From Streptomyces aurantiacus (GTDB lineage Bacteria > Actinomycetota > Actinomycetes > Streptomycetales > Streptomycetaceae): DNA of 64,000 nucleotides. Positions 15,882 to 23,924 of this stretch are shown in pieces; within the stretch, counting starts at the first letter, position 1, and every line of letters starts with the position of its first letter. A program made the position numbers and the translations under genes. The notes beneath the pieces were generated by a model. It saw nothing but the letters and a program-made list of their open reading frames with translations, ran no database searches and had not been told where the DNA came from. Where the stretch lies: the NCBI RefSeq assembly GCF_027107535.1, contig NZ_CP114283.1, forward strand, positions 1,550,001 through 1,614,000. The letters run 5' to 3'.

Positions 15882-16406
15882 TCAGATCCCGTCGCCTCTC
15901 GCCCGGCGATGCAGGAGCCAGGTACCGCCCGCGGCGGCGACGGCCAGGGCCGCCACTCCCGCCGCGGTCTGCACGGGGTCGGGACCGAGTGCGCCGCCGA
16001 CCCCCGTCTTCACACTTCCTCGCGGGTGGACCTGCTGTCCGCGCTCCTGGGTGGACGTGAGGGTGACCACCAGGTCGCTCGTCATCCGCAAGCCGCTCGA
16101 ACAGCGCGCGACGATCTCGTACGTGCCCGGCTGGGCGGACGGCGGCACGGTGAACTGCCCGACCGCGTGACCCTCGTGCGCGCTGGGCATCAGCGTGAAG
16201 TCACCCGCGCCGACGGCCCCGGCGTCACCCGACACCGCGTCGCTCGCCCCGCACGCCGCCGTGTTCACCGTGACCTCGGTGCCGGGCGCGACGGAGGCCG
16301 GGTACAACTCGATGGACCCCGCGCCGACACCGTGAGCGGGCGCCGCACCGAGGCCCGCCGCGACGACGGCGAGCGCGGTACCGGTCAGCAGACGGGCTGT
16401 GCGCAT
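15882..16406 (-). CDS. Secreted, C-terminally membrane-anchored protein (candidate sortase substrate)
   Basis: A 174-residue protein. It has a Sec signal peptide (LLTGTALAVVAAGLGAAPAHG, cleavage near residue 25), then an Ig/MG-like beta domain (IELYPASVAPGTEVTVNTAA and PSAQPGTYEIVARC) with a cysteine pair. The C-terminal hydrophobic helix (TAAGVAALAVAAAGGTWLLH) ends in RRARGDGI. This signal-domain-TM-basic tail layout is that of a sortase substrate, but the sorting motif is degenerate (SVKTG rather than LPxTG or LAxTG). Start is ATG at 16406 with GGAGGAG 9 nt upstream. It lies upstream of the class F sortase on the same strand. The function is not recognised beyond the layout. Confidence 0.75.
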   Translation of the reverse strand: MRTARLLTGTALAVVAAGLGAAPAHGVGAGSIELYPASVAPGTEVTVNTAACGASDAVSGDAGAVGAGDFTLMPSAHEGHAVGQFTVPPSAQPGTYEIVARCSSGLRMTSDLVVTLTSTQERGQQVHPRGSVKTGVGGALGPDPVQTAAGVAALAVAAAGGTWLLHRRARGDGI

Positions 16407-16513
16407 CGTGCTCGCTCCTCCGAGGGGGCGCGGCCCGCGGCACCTGCGAGTGCCGCTGCGTCGGTCACGCCCCTGCCCTACCGAGGTAAGTGGCAGTCGA
16501 GGCCCCACGCCTC

Positions 16514-16538
16514 CTGATGGCACATCAGAAACGATGTG
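16514..16538. promoter_or_regulatory. Overlapping perfect inverted repeats (candidate operator)
   Basis: CTGATG-GCA-CATCAG (16514-16528) is a perfect 15-bp palindrome. It overlaps a second perfect inverted repeat CACATC-n6-GATGTG (16521-16538). They lie 108-132 nt upstream of the secreted protein gene, in a 313-nt gene-free region shared with the FMN reductase promoter. Such nested dyads suggest a protein binding site; the binder is unknown. Confidence 0.5.
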
Positions 16539-16683
16539 AACGGGTGTCAGGCGAGGGAGCCCCGTGTCGCATCCCGCGGCGTTTCGGCTGGTCACCGGCG
16601 TGTCGTCGGCGCGTGGGCGAAAAGAACCCGAAGGGAGTGGACAGCGCGTGTGAACGGGTGACCGGCTCGCCGCGCCGCACGCT

Positions 16684-16713
16684 TGACCTCAACTTTGGTC
16701 GAGGTATGAGGCT
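16684..16713 (+). promoter_or_regulatory. SoxR-type operator within an elongated promoter
   Basis: The dyad ACCTCAAC-TTTG-GTCGAGGT (16686-16705; arms match at 7 of 8) overlaps a -35 TTGACC (16684-16689). A weak -10 (GAGGCT, 16708-16713) follows at 18-19 bp spacing, the stretched spacing typical of MerR-family promoters. The dyad matches the SoxR box (CCTCAA...TTGAGG). Transcription would begin at or next to the ATG at 16720, implying a leaderless mRNA. In S. coelicolor an NADPH-dependent FMN reductase, SCO2478, is a known SoxR target (recalled). Confidence 0.75.
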
Positions 16714-16719
16714 GGGCTC

Positions 16720-17343
16720 ATGAACCCCACCACCGACGTATCCGTCCCCCCTCCCGTCCAGCACCCCGCGCCCCTCAAGGTCGCCGTCATCGTCGGCAGC
16801 AACCGGGAGGGCCGCTTCGGCCCCGTGGTCGCGGACTGGCTGCTGGGCCGCTTCCTCGACCGGGCCGACCTCTCGGTCGACGTCGTCGACACCGCCGACC
16901 TGCGCCTGCCGACGGCCCTGTCCTACTCCCCGTCCCCGGAGGTGGCCTCAGAGCTGGCGAAGGTCACCCCCAGGCTGGCCGAGGCGGACGCCTTCGTCGT
17001 CCTGACCCCCGAGTACAACCACTCCTTCCCCGCCTCGCTCAAGGCCCTCATCGACTGGCACTACGAGGAGTGGCGCGCCAAGCCCGTCGGCTTCGTCTCG
17101 TACGGCGGTGTCTCGGGCGGCCTGCGCGCCGTCGAGCAGCTCCGCCAGGTCTTCGCCGAGCTGCACGCCGTCACCGTCCGCGACACGGTGTCCTTCCACA
17201 ACGCGGGCGCGTCCTTCGACGACCGGGGCCGGCACAAGGACCCCGCGGCGCCGGACGCCGCCGCGAAGGTGATGCTGGACCAGCTGGCGTGGTGGGCGTC
17301 GGTACTGAAGGAGGCCAAGGCGGTTCGCCCGTACGGGAGTTGA
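16720..17343 (+). CDS. NADPH-dependent FMN reductase (SoxR regulon type)
   Basis: A 207-residue flavodoxin-like protein that reduces FMN or quinones with NAD(P)H. Residues 20-40 hold the phosphate-binding loop (VAVIVGSNREGRFGPVVADW), and LTPEYNHSFPASLKALIDW is the family signature. A further VSYGGVSGG loop contacts flavin. The SoxR-like operator directly upstream implies induction by redox-cycling compounds such as the organism's own quinone antibiotics. The operator leaves almost no leader, so translation is probably leaderless from ATG 16720. Confidence 0.9.
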   Translation: MNPTTDVSVPPPVQHPAPLKVAVIVGSNREGRFGPVVADWLLGRFLDRADLSVDVVDTADLRLPTALSYSPSPEVASELAKVTPRLAEADAFVVLTPEYNHSFPASLKALIDWHYEEWRAKPVGFVSYGGVSGGLRAVEQLRQVFAELHAVTVRDTVSFHNAGASFDDRGRHKDPAAPDAAAKVMLDQLAWWASVLKEAKAVRPYGS

Positions 17344-17371
17344 GGAGACCGGGCGGAGACTCGGCCCGGAC

Positions 17372-18292
17372 TCAGGCTCCGGCCCCGTGGTCGGTGAGGG
17401 CCTCGGCCACCGCCCGGCGCCCCACCGCCGCGAGGACGGGATTGGTGACCCGGTAGTGGTGATCCGCCACCAGACCGAAGTGCAGGGCCCAGCCCCGCCC
17501 GCGGGCCCAGGTCGCGTCGTCGACCTCGGCCGCCTCACGGAACAGGGGGCGGGTCCCGGAGGTGAACACGGCCCAGGCGGCGAGTACGTCGGCCGCGGGG
17601 TCGCCGGTACCGAGGCCCCCGAAGTCGATGACCGCGCTGAGCCGGCCTTCCCGGGCCAGCAGATTGCCCGGCAGGAGGTCGCCGTGCAGCCAGACGGGCG
17701 CGCCGGCCCATTGCGGAAGCCGCAGGGCGTCCTCCCAGACGGCCGCCACGGTGTCCCCGTCCACCGTGCCGTCCGCGCTCAGGTCGCGGATCGCCGCGCG
17801 CATCTCGTCGTCGTCGGTGAGCGGACCGCCGCGCCACGACGGGGGCCCGCCGACCGCGTCGACCTTCCGCAGCGCCGCGACGAATCGGCCCAGCTCGACC
17901 GCCGCGTCCGCGAGACCGGCCCGGCCGCCGAGGGGCGCGTCGTGGACGGTGTCGCCGTCCAGCCAGCGGAACACGCCCCACGGCAGCGCGTACCCCTGTC
18001 CGGGTGCCCCCTTCGCGAGCGGCACGGGAACGGCCAGCGGGAGATGCGGAGCGAGCCGTGGCAGCCACCGCTGTTCCTTGTCCACCTCCCGCGCCCCGCG
18101 GGGCAGCCGCGGCAGCCGTACGACCATGTCGTCGCCGAGCCGGTACATGGCGTTCTCCGTCCCGGCGGACACCACCTGCTTCACCGGCAGCCCGGCCCAC
18201 TCGGGGAACTGCTCCGCGACCAGCCGCCCGACGAGCGCCTCGTCGATGTCGAGCTCGTCAGGGTGCATCTTCGGGTTCGGGCCGGACGGCAT
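17372..18292 (-). CDS. Aminoglycoside phosphotransferase-fold kinase
   Basis: A 306-residue APH/choline kinase-fold protein. It shows the Brenner catalytic loop WLHGDLLPGNLL and the metal-binding VIDFGGLGTGDPAAD. The N-lobe contains AGTENAMYRLGDDMVVRLPR. The family includes antibiotic kinases but mostly small-molecule kinases of unknown substrate, so resistance should not be assumed. Start is ATG at 18292 with CGGAG 5 nt upstream; the ORF open to 18379 lacks such a site. Single gene between the convergent FMN reductase and the VOC gene. Confidence 0.85.
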   Translation of the reverse strand: MPSGPNPKMHPDELDIDEALVGRLVAEQFPEWAGLPVKQVVSAGTENAMYRLGDDMVVRLPRLPRGAREVDKEQRWLPRLAPHLPLAVPVPLAKGAPGQGYALPWGVFRWLDGDTVHDAPLGGRAGLADAAVELGRFVAALRKVDAVGGPPSWRGGPLTDDDEMRAAIRDLSADGTVDGDTVAAVWEDALRLPQWAGAPVWLHGDLLPGNLLAREGRLSAVIDFGGLGTGDPAADVLAAWAVFTSGTRPLFREAAEVDDATWARGRGWALHFGLVADHHYRVTNPVLAAVGRRAVAEALTDHGAGA

Positions 18293-18461
18293 GGTTCTCC
18301 GGGGGATCGGCGGCGGGAGGGGCGGTGGCCGCGAGCGGGACAGCCGCTCGGTGGCGACGGGACGGCAGAGCGTATCCACATGGGCCGATCCGCCACCATC
18401 ACTTTTCGCCGCCCCGCCCCGCCCCGCCGCCGCGCCGCCGTGTCTCTCCTCGTCCGACCGG

Positions 18462-18890
18462 TCAGGGGCGGGCGTAGGGCCGGGTCATGATCTCCATGTT
18501 GTGGCCGTCCGGGTCGTCGAAGTAGGCGCCTCGGCCGCCGAACAGGTCGTTGGTCCGCCCTGGTTCGGTGTGGCTCGGGTCCGCGTAGTACGTGACCCCG
18601 ACCGCCTCCAGACGGGACACCATGGCGTCGAAACGGGCCTCGGGCACGAGGAACGCGTAGTGCTGGGGCTGGACCGGCCCGTCCCTGAACTCGTAGTAGT
18701 CGAGGGTGACGCCGTTGCCGAGGTCGATGGGCAGGAAGGGGCCGAAGGGAGCGCCCACCTTCAGCTCCAGGATCGCGGCGAGGAACTCCGCCGACAGGAG
18801 CCGGTCCGTCGCGTAGACGGCGATGTGGTTCAACTGGACCGTGGTCGTGGGAGGTTCGGCGGGGTTCGGGTGCTGCTGGTCGTAACGCAT
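18462..18890 (-). CDS. VOC (glyoxalase/extradiol dioxygenase) superfamily protein
   Basis: A 142-residue protein of two beta-alpha-beta-beta-beta halves. LNHIAVYATDRLLSAEFLAA begins the first half, and GRGAYFDDPDGHNMEIMTRP is the usual C-terminal VOC signature with the metal-binding Glu. The N-terminal His of NHIAVY is the other likely ligand. The substrate is unknown; it could be a lyase or a binding protein. Start is ATG at 18890 with GGAGACAG upstream. Confidence 0.85.
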   Translation of the reverse strand: MRYDQQHPNPAEPPTTTVQLNHIAVYATDRLLSAEFLAAILELKVGAPFGPFLPIDLGNGVTLDYYEFRDGPVQPQHYAFLVPEARFDAMVSRLEAVGVTYYADPSHTEPGRTNDLFGGRGAYFDDPDGHNMEIMTRPYARP

Positions 18891-18973
18891 GGGTGATCTG
18901 TCTCCGGGTCTGCGGGGCCTGCTGGGGCAAGGCGCCACGGACGGGCGCCTGTCGCAAGGACACGGAGAAGGGG

Positions 18974-19009
18974 GCGGGCCTCTCGCCCGCCTCGGCCTCA
19001 CGCCGAGGC
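18974..19009. terminator. Two consecutive hairpins downstream of the metalloprotease gene
   Basis: GCGGGC-n5-GCCCGC (18974-18990) and GCCTCGGC-n5-GCCGAGGC (18989-19009) are perfect GC-rich stems without a U tract, as is usual for Streptomyces terminators. They separate the protease gene (ending at 19135) from the VOC gene. Confidence 0.5.
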
Positions 19010-19134
19010 CGGGCGACCCGTTCGTGTATGGCCCAAGGCCGACCCGGCAGTCACCCGACGGACCTTAGTGGCCGGCACGGGCAGGGGCAACGCAGTTTCC
19101 GGCAGCGCGCCCCCGCCCTCGCCCTCGCGCGGTC

Positions 19135-20778
19135 TCAGTTCACGGACACCGCGGACCAGGCCGCGCCCACCGCCGCGTACTCGGTGCTTTTGGCCCCGTA
19201 CAGGTCCTTCGCCGCGCTCAGCGTGGCCGTGCGCGCGCCCGCGTACTTCGTCGACGAGGTCATGTAGACCGTCAGCGCCCGGTACCAGACCGCGCCCAGT
19301 TTGGTCTTCCCGATGCCCGTCACCTTCGTGCCGTCGCAGGTCGTGCCGTTGTGGGCGACGCCGCCGATGGTCTTCGGCCCGCTGCCCTCGGCGAGGAGGT
19401 ACGCGAAGTGGTTGGCGACGCCCGAGGAGTAGTGGACGTCGAGGTCGCCGACCTTGGAGGTCCAGCAGTCCGCGGAGCTGCCGTCCTTGGAGGGCCGGTC
19501 CATGTAGCGCAGGGCGGAGCGGCCGAAGCCGGACTTCACGATCTTCTCGCCGATCAGCCAGTCGCCGGGATCGGCGGGATTCTTCGCGTAGAACTCCACC
19601 AGGGCGCCGAAGATGTCGGAGGTCGCCTCGTTCAGGCCGCCGGGCTCGCCGGAGTACGTCAGGGCCGCCGTCTTCGAGGTCACGCCGTGGGACATCTCGT
19701 GGCCGGTCACGTCCAGGGACACCAGCGGTCCGAACGTCGTCCCGTCACCGTCGCCGTACGTCATGCAGAAGCAGCCGTCGTCCCAGAAGGCGTTGTTGTA
19801 GGCGCTGCCGTAGTGCACGCGGTTGAACGAGCCCTTGCCGTCACCCGCGATACCGCTGCGACCGTGGACGTTCTTGTAGTAGTCCCAGGTGGTGTCGGTG
19901 CCGTACTGCGCGTCGACCGCCGCCGAGGCACGGTCGGAAGCGGCACCGGTTCCCCAGTGGTTGTCGGCGTCCGTGAGGACGGGCGCGGCGGCACGCTTGT
20001 AACAGAGCACCAGGATGCAGGAGTCGGTCTTGTTCCCGGTGTCGCCCGTGTAGGTGTTTCCCCTTGTGGGGTCGGACAGTTGGTACGTCGAACCGGACCG
20101 TGTCGTCTGCAGCGGGACCTTTCCGCCGTAGAGGGACCGGCCGTCGCCGGCCGCCGTCTCGATGCTGTCCCAGGCGTCGATCTCTGTGCCGGTGACGGCG
20201 TCCGTGAGGACGACCCGGGCCATCGGGTTGCCCAGCGAGTCCTTGCCGGCGGCCTCGGTGCGCCAGGCCAGCCGGGGCTCCCCGTGCAGTGCGTCGACGA
20301 CCAGCCGGGGCTCGGCGGTTATCCCGCGGAGCGTCTCGCCGACGTTCGCGAGGCGCAGGGCCGCGGTGGCGAGATCGGCGGCCTTCGGGGCGGGCACCGA
20401 CGGTTCGACGCTCGTGAGGGAGAGCGGACGCGTGGTGGCCCGGTCGGCACCGCGGTAGTCACCACCGGACGTCAGGTGGACCACGAAGTCGCCGCCCAGG
20501 ACCGGAAGCTGACGGTACGTCCGGTCGTACCGCACGTGCTTCGTGCCGTCCGCGTCGACGATCACGTCGCGGGCCTTCGTCCCCTGCGCGGAGGTGAGGC
20601 CCAGGCGCGCGGCCTGGTCGGCGATCACCGCCGCCGCGTCGTTCAGTACGGTGTCCCGGGCCGGCTCGTCGGCCGCTCCCGCGCCGGGGGACAGTGCGCC
20701 CGCCAACAAGGTGGTGGCCGCCGCGGATATGCCGACGGTGGCGAGGCGTGAGCCTCGGATGTGCCGTGTCCGACTCAT
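19135..20778 (-). CDS. Secreted M4 (thermolysin/neutral) metalloprotease
   Basis: A 547-residue preproenzyme. A signal peptide (about residues 1-36, VGISAAATTLLAGALSPGAGA) is followed by an FTP/PepSY-like propeptide to about residue 200. The catalytic domain has VTGHEMSHG (HExxH zinc site) and NEATSDIFG, which supplies the third zinc ligand Glu. Catalytic His lies toward the C-terminus near VGDLDVHYSSGVANHF. It would digest extracellular protein. Start is ATG at 20778 (MSRTRHIRGSRL), giving the normal n-region; frames open further upstream add an unlikely proline-rich leader. Monocistronic, with paired hairpins downstream. Confidence 0.93.
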   Translation of the reverse strand: MSRTRHIRGSRLATVGISAAATTLLAGALSPGAGAADEPARDTVLNDAAAVIADQAARLGLTSAQGTKARDVIVDADGTKHVRYDRTYRQLPVLGGDFVVHLTSGGDYRGADRATTRPLSLTSVEPSVPAPKAADLATAALRLANVGETLRGITAEPRLVVDALHGEPRLAWRTEAAGKDSLGNPMARVVLTDAVTGTEIDAWDSIETAAGDGRSLYGGKVPLQTTRSGSTYQLSDPTRGNTYTGDTGNKTDSCILVLCYKRAAAPVLTDADNHWGTGAASDRASAAVDAQYGTDTTWDYYKNVHGRSGIAGDGKGSFNRVHYGSAYNNAFWDDGCFCMTYGDGDGTTFGPLVSLDVTGHEMSHGVTSKTAALTYSGEPGGLNEATSDIFGALVEFYAKNPADPGDWLIGEKIVKSGFGRSALRYMDRPSKDGSSADCWTSKVGDLDVHYSSGVANHFAYLLAEGSGPKTIGGVAHNGTTCDGTKVTGIGKTKLGAVWYRALTVYMTSSTKYAGARTATLSAAKDLYGAKSTEYAAVGAAWSAVSVN

Positions 20779-20963
20779 CGAACTCCTTGCGAAGGCACGC
20801 GAAACGCGTGGTGGGGGGGTGGGGGGACGCGGATGTCCGCTCAGTTCTAGGCGGCCGGACGGTGTCATGTCCATAGCTGATCACCGGGGGGCGTGTGAGG
20901 GGTGAGAATCGTTTCTGCAAAGGATTGGGAACGCCCCGCGAAGCTCCGGGAGGAGACCGTCGG

Positions 20964-21374
20964 ATGAGCCGGCTGCCCTTCTTCGTCTACGGGACCCTGC
21001 TTCCCGGCGAGGAGAACCACGACGTCTTCCTGCGGGGCCGCACGCTCTTCGAGGCCCCGGCACGACTCACGGGTGCAGTGCTGTACGAGGGGCCCGGCTA
21101 CCCGTACGCGGTCGAGGAGCCCGCCGGTGTTGTGTGCGGGGAACTCGTCACCGCCGAGCCCCGTCTGTACGTCCGACTCCTGGGCGCCCTCGACCGGTTG
21201 GAGGAGTACGCGCCGGGCGACCCCGCCAACCTCTACGAGCGCGTGGCCCGAGAGGTGACCCGCGCGGACGGGACGCGTACGTGGGCCTGGGTGTACGTGG
21301 CGGCGCCCGCTGTGGCGGCGGGGCTGCGGGCGAGCGGCAAGCTCATCGAGGGGGGCGACTGGCGGGCCAGGTGA
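20964..21374 (+). CDS. Gamma-glutamylcyclotransferase-like (AIG2) family protein
   Basis: A 136-residue protein beginning MSRLPFFVYGTLLPGEENHD. The YGTL motif at residues 9-12 is the substrate-binding loop of the GGCT/AIG2 fold. A glutamate in the family's catalytic position is plausible in LDRLEEYAPGD. Members release 5-oxoproline from gamma-glutamylamines or are uncharacterised. Start is ATG at 20964 with GGGAGGAG 8 nt upstream. It is convergent with nasA, 104 nt apart, with nothing recognisable between. Confidence 0.85.
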   Translation: MSRLPFFVYGTLLPGEENHDVFLRGRTLFEAPARLTGAVLYEGPGYPYAVEEPAGVVCGELVTAEPRLYVRLLGALDRLEEYAPGDPANLYERVAREVTRADGTRTWAWVYVAAPAVAAGLRASGKLIEGGDWRAR

Positions 21375-21478
21375 GGACACCGCGAAGGGACGCGGGGCCG
21401 CGAGAAGGGACGCGGGCGCCGCCAGGAGGGCGCGGGGCGCGTGGTCGGCCCACGACGGCCCGCAGCGTCCGTTCCACC

Positions 21479-23803
21479 TCAGCCCGTCCGCTCGGGCTCG
21501 GCCGGCTCGGCGTGCTCCACCCGCTCCACCCGCACCGCGCAGGCCTTGAACTCCGGCATCCGCGAGGTGGGGTCGAGGGCCGGGTTGGTCAGCGTGTTGG
21601 CGCGCCCCTCGCCCGGCCAGTGGAACGGCATGAACACGGTGTCGGGCCGGATCGTGGTGGTGATCCGCGCGGGCGCGACCGCCCGCCCCCGCCGGGACAC
21701 GACGGCCAGCGGCTCCCCCTCCACGGCCCCCAGCCGCTCGGCCAGCCGGGGATGCAGCTCCACGAAGGGGCCGGGCGCGGCGGCGTTCAGCTCGTCGACG
21801 CGGCGGGTCTGGGCACCCGACTGGTACTGGGAGACCACCCGTCCCGTGGTGAGCAGCACCGGGTACTCGTCGTCGGGTTCCTCCGCCAGTGGCCGATGGC
21901 TCACCGCGACGAAACGGGCGCGGCCGTCAGGGGTCGCGAAACGGTCGAGGAAGAGACGCGGCGTACCGGGGTGCGCCCCGGCGGGAGCGGCCCCGGACCC
22001 GGCGGGCCCCGCGTCGATCCCGGCGAGTCCCGCACCGGCCACCACGTCGGCCGCACCGTCCGTCCCGGCGCCCGACCGACCGCCGGAAGCGGCGTCCCCC
22101 GCCGGGCGGCCGGTCGCGACAGCGCCCGACGCGACCCCCTCGCCCGCTTCTCCCGCTCGCTCCGCCTCCTGCGCGGCGGAGCCGTCCGGCTCCAGCGGGC
22201 ACGGCCAGAACACCCCGTTCTCCTCCGCGAGGCGGCGGTACGTGATGCCCGAGTAGTCGGCGGGCCCGCCCGCGCTGGCCCGGCGCAGCTCCTCGAAGAC
22301 CTCTTCCGGATCCGTGGGGAAGCCCTTCTCCACGCCCAGGCGCGCCGCCAGTTCGTGCATCACGTGCAGATCGCTGCGGATGCCGTCCGGAGGTGTGATC
22401 GCCTGCCTGCGCAGCAGCACACGGCCCTCCAGGTTGGTCGTCGTGCCCGTCTCCTCGGCCCACTGGGTGACGGGGAGGACGACGTCCGCGAGCTCCGCGG
22501 TCTCGGACAGCACCACGTCGGCGACGGCCAGGAAGTCGAGCGACCGCAGACGCTCCTCGATGTGGGCGGCCCGGGGTGCGGACACCACCGGGTTCGAGGC
22601 CATCAGCAGCAGTGCGCGGATGTCCGTGCCCATGGCGTCGAGCAGCTCGTACGCGCTGCGGCCGGGCCCCGGCAGCGAATCGGGGTCGACGCCCCAGACC
22701 TCGGCGACGTGACGCCGGGCCGCGGGATCGTCGAGCTTGCGGTATCCGGGCAACTGGTCGGCCTTCTGGCCGTGTTCCCGTCCGCCCTGCCCGTTGCCCT
22801 GTCCGGTGAGACAGCCGTACCCCGAGAAGGGCCGCCCCGCCCGCCCGGTCGCCAGGCAGAGGTTGATCCACGCCCCGACGGTGTCCGTGCCCTTGGACTG
22901 CTGCTCGGGGCCGCGCGCGGTGAGCACCATCGCCGACTCCGGCTCGCAGAACAGCCGTACGGTCTCCCGGAGTTGGGGAACGGACACTCCCGTGATCCGT
23001 TCCACGTACTCCGGCCAGTGCGCCATCGCTGCGGCCCGCGCCTCCTCCCAGCCGCTCGTCCGCTCCTGGATGTACGCCTCGTCCGTACGCCCTTCCGCCA
23101 CCACCAGGTGCAACAGCCCGAGGGCCAGGGCGAGGTCGGTGCCGGGGCGCGGCGCCAGATGCAGGTCCGCCTGCTCGGCCGTGCGCGTGCGGCGCGGGTC
23201 GATGACGATCAACTTTCCGCCGTTCTCCCGGAGTTCGGTGAGATAGCGGAGGGCGGGCGGCATGGTCTCGACGAGGTTGGAGCCGACGAGGATCACGCAG
23301 CCCGTCTTCGGGATGTCCTCCAGCGGGAAGGGCAGACCCCGGTCCAGGCCGAAGGCCTTGATGCCGCCTGCCGCCGCGGACGACATGCAGAAGCGGCCGT
23401 TGTAGTCGATCTGCGAGGTGCCGAGCGCGACCCGGGCGAATTTGCCGAGCGTGTACGCCTTCTCGTTGGTCAGTCCGCCCCCGCCGAACACCCCGCACGC
23501 GTCCGGGCCATGCTCCGTACGCGTGCGGGACAGCCCTTCGGCGATCCGGTCGAGCGCCTCGTCCCAGCCGGCCGGTTCCAGCACGCCCGCCCTGCGGACC
23601 AGGGGCGAGGTCAGCCGCACCGCGGACGAGAGCAGCGCGGGCGCCGTGCGGCCCTTGCCGCACAGGGCGCCCCGGTTCACCGGGAAGTCCGCGCGTTCCG
23701 TCACCTCGACCGAACTGCCGCCGCCGTCCGGCACCGGCGTCAGGTTCATGCCGCACTGCAGCGCGCAGTACGGGCAGTGGGTGGGCGTCACGGAGGTCTG
23801 CAT
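21479..23803 (-). CDS. nasA: Assimilatory nitrate reductase catalytic subunit (molybdopterin)
   Basis: A 774-residue cytosolic Mo-bis-MGD enzyme reducing nitrate to nitrite. The N-terminal [4Fe-4S] site is Cys10-x2-Cys13-x3-Cys17 with Cys48 (GALCGKGR). The molybdenum ligand Cys is in GRFCMSSAAAG. The MGD-binding C-terminal domain starts at PVLLTTGRVVSQYQSG and includes FMPFHWPGEGRAN. No signal peptide, so assimilatory rather than periplasmic. About 75 residues of Ala/Gly-rich low-complexity sequence (about 21965-22195) are inserted before the C-terminal domain. Single gene; the electron donor is probably the FAD protein at 9985. GlnR-like boxes lie just upstream. Confidence 0.9.
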   Translation of the reverse strand: MQTSVTPTHCPYCALQCGMNLTPVPDGGGSSVEVTERADFPVNRGALCGKGRTAPALLSSAVRLTSPLVRRAGVLEPAGWDEALDRIAEGLSRTRTEHGPDACGVFGGGGLTNEKAYTLGKFARVALGTSQIDYNGRFCMSSAAAGGIKAFGLDRGLPFPLEDIPKTGCVILVGSNLVETMPPALRYLTELRENGGKLIVIDPRRTRTAEQADLHLAPRPGTDLALALGLLHLVVAEGRTDEAYIQERTSGWEEARAAAMAHWPEYVERITGVSVPQLRETVRLFCEPESAMVLTARGPEQQSKGTDTVGAWINLCLATGRAGRPFSGYGCLTGQGNGQGGREHGQKADQLPGYRKLDDPAARRHVAEVWGVDPDSLPGPGRSAYELLDAMGTDIRALLLMASNPVVSAPRAAHIEERLRSLDFLAVADVVLSETAELADVVLPVTQWAEETGTTTNLEGRVLLRRQAITPPDGIRSDLHVMHELAARLGVEKGFPTDPEEVFEELRRASAGGPADYSGITYRRLAEENGVFWPCPLEPDGSAAQEAERAGEAGEGVASGAVATGRPAGDAASGGRSGAGTDGAADVVAGAGLAGIDAGPAGSGAAPAGAHPGTPRLFLDRFATPDGRARFVAVSHRPLAEEPDDEYPVLLTTGRVVSQYQSGAQTRRVDELNAAAPGPFVELHPRLAERLGAVEGEPLAVVSRRGRAVAPARITTTIRPDTVFMPFHWPGEGRANTLTNPALDPTSRMPEFKACAVRVERVEHAEPAEPERTG

Positions 23804-23826
23804 ACCGTTCAGCGTGCGTCGGGCGT

Positions 23827-23853
23827 GTTACGCGGTGCAACGCACCCCGTTAC
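23827..23853 (-). promoter_or_regulatory. Candidate GlnR boxes upstream of nasA
   Basis: Two GTTAC boxes (23827-23831 and 23849-23853; GTAAC on the minus strand) lie exactly 22 nt apart start to start, two turns of the n6-spaced GlnR pattern. The intermediate box is not well conserved. They are 24-50 nt upstream of the nasA start. Confidence 0.4.
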
Positions 23854-23924
23854 GCGGCAGGCACGGGGACCTCCCCGCGCGCCCCGGACGGCCGTGAGGG
23901 CGGCCATCGGGGCGGCGCCGTCGT

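Noticed and set aside
17372..18292. Phosphotransferase as an aminoglycoside resistance gene
   Set aside because: Only the generic APH fold motifs are present; most such Streptomyces proteins have other substrates.
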